DNA from: JBLNBU01 sp050260215
GTDB taxonomy: Bacteria > Pseudomonadota > Alphaproteobacteria > Rhodospirillales > Magnetospirillaceae
DNA: 6,549 bases
Assembly (NCBI GenBank): GCA_050260215.1
Contig: JBLNBU010000154.1
Location: 1-6,549 of the forward strand
Direction: 5' to 3'
Shown here: positions 5,608 to 6,549 of the stretch, one piece after another
How positions within the stretch are numbered: position 1 is the first letter of the stretch
Layout: each line of letters opens with the position of its first letter
Made by a program: the position numbers and the translations under genes
The notes under the pieces: model-generated
Databases searched by the model: none
Told to the model about the DNA's origin: nothing
Seen by the model: only the letters and a program-made list of their open reading frames with translations

Positions 5608-6549
5608 ATGACGAAGCTTCAGTTCCGCACCAAGATGCTCTTGGTGGGCATGCTGACGGGCGTGCCGTTGACGGTGTTCACCGCCGTCGCGCTGATCACC
5701 AATTCGCGCATCCAGTACGCGGCGCGCGCGCGCCTGGCCGCCGACCCCACCGATCCGGCGGTGCAGACGGTGCTGGAATCCATCGGGCACTCCACCTCGA
5801 TGATCGTGCTGTCCTACGCCATCGGGCTTTTGGTGACGGTGCCGCTGGCGACGCTGTTGATCCGCCGGGTGATCCGCATCGTCAACGACGTCACCGTGTG
5901 CATGAGCGACTTGGCCGGCGGCAAGGTCGACGTCGACGTTCCCCATGCCGAGCGCCAAGACGAACTGGGCCACATGGCCCGCTCGATCCAGGTGTTCAAG
6001 GACCAGGCGGCGGAACTGTGCCGCATGCGGATGCTGCGGGCCCAGCAACGCCAGGACTTCGTGGTCAAGCGCGACATGCTGGCGCTGACCGACGCCTTGG
6101 ACGGCGAAGCGCAGTTCACCGTCGGCCGCGTCGCCGACGACCAGCAGCACGTGGTCGACACCGCCCAGGCCATGGGCCAGGCGGTCGCCGACGTCACCCA
6201 CCGCGCCGCCCAGGTTGAGGCCGATGCCGAGCAGGCCACCGGCAACGTCGAGGCGGTCGCCGCCGCCACCGAGGAACTGGCTTCGTCCAGCCAAGAGATC
6301 GGCCGCCAGGTGCAAAGCGCCAACGCCATCGCCCAGGAGGCGGTGCGCAAGGCCCAGAGCGCCAGCGAGACCATCCAGGGCATGGCCACCGCCGCCGAGG
6401 AAATCAGCCACGTCGTCACCCTGATCAACGATATCGCCGCCCAGACCAACCTGCTGGCCTTGAACGCCACCATCGAGGCGGCGCGTGCCGGCGAGGCGGG
6501 CAAGGGCTTTGCCGTGGTCGCCGGCGAGGTGAAGAACCTGGCCAGCCAG
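5608..6549 (+). CDS. Methyl-accepting chemotaxis protein, N-terminal 314 residues (truncated by window end)
   Basis: The open frame runs from ATG 5608 to the window edge without a stop. It encodes a membrane chemoreceptor that would control CheA through CheW. A first membrane segment (about 10-32) is followed by only some 30 residues (33-64), then a second segment (about 65-85). A HAMP domain follows (about 84-138, ending in RQDELGHMARSIQVFKD). From about 190 comes the coiled-coil MCP signalling domain, including AAATEELASSSQEIGRQV and the highly conserved hairpin tip AAQTNLLALNATIEAARAGE with AGKGFAVVAGEVKNLA. The periplasmic part is too short for a standard dCache, sCache or four-helix ligand domain. 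The gene diverges from the cytidylate kinase-like gene and has a strong ribosome binding site. The missing C-terminus may carry further domains. Confidence 0.95.
   Translation, partial: MTKLQFRTKMLLVGMLTGVPLTVFTAVALITNSRIQYAARARLAADPTDPAVQTVLESIGHSTSMIVLSYAIGLLVTVPLATLLIRRVIRIVNDVTVCMSDLAGGKVDVDVPHAERQDELGHMARSIQVFKDQAAELCRMRMLRAQQRQDFVVKRDMLALTDALDGEAQFTVGRVADDQQHVVDTAQAMGQAVADVTHRAAQVEADAEQATGNVEAVAAATEELASSSQEIGRQVQSANAIAQEAVRKAQSASETIQGMATAAEEISHVVTLINDIAAQTNLLALNATIEAARAGEAGKGFAVVAGEVKNLASQ

Noticed and set aside
4681..6411. Long leftward open frame (576 codons) spanning the kinase-like gene, the intergenic region and the chemoreceptor
   Set aside because: It overlaps two well-supported genes on opposite strands and crosses their shared promoter region; low-complexity G/A/R/H composition marks it as a composition artefact.

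Overview
The window looks like chromosomal DNA from a high-GC alphaproteobacterium, most likely a Rhodospirillales member close to Magnetospirillum. This rests on the strong G/C bias at third codon positions, an AlaC-type aminotransferase overlapping homoserine dehydrogenase, a class I PHA synthase, and a HAMP/MCP chemoreceptor of the style common in that group. The genus is an inference from recalled family features, not from a search.

Layout from left to right. Positions 1-2540 are read leftwards: a lipoprotein with a degenerate OmpA-like C-terminal domain (1512-2540), a 214-base gap, an AlaC-like class I/II aminotransferase (74-1297), and the first 25 codons of homoserine dehydrogenase (1-77), coupled to alaC by an ATGA overlap. 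A 216-base divergent region (2541-2756) then separates the lipoprotein from rightward phaC (2757-4553). It holds a possible phaC promoter, a direct repeat, a compact hairpin and a strong ribosome binding site. phaC ends at a clear hairpin terminator (4585-4622). It faces a leftward cytidylate-kinase-like gene (4641-5345). A second divergent region (5346-5607) carries possible back-to-back promoters, a perfect inverted repeat lying over both candidate -35 boxes, and a terminator-shaped hairpin that would work only on leftward transcripts. The window closes with the first 314 codons of a methyl-accepting chemotaxis protein (5608 onwards) that has almost no periplasmic domain.

Functionally these are ordinary chromosomal genes: amino acid metabolism (alaC, hom), envelope (lipoprotein), carbon storage (phaC), a predicted nucleotide kinase and chemotaxis. 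No mobile element, CRISPR array, RNA gene or defence-like cluster was found. The items most worth a second look are the regulatory architecture at 5493-5563, the OmpA-like domain lacking the expected peptidoglycan-contact Asp, and the minimal sensor region of the chemoreceptor. I do not see convincing evidence of an undescribed multi-gene system.
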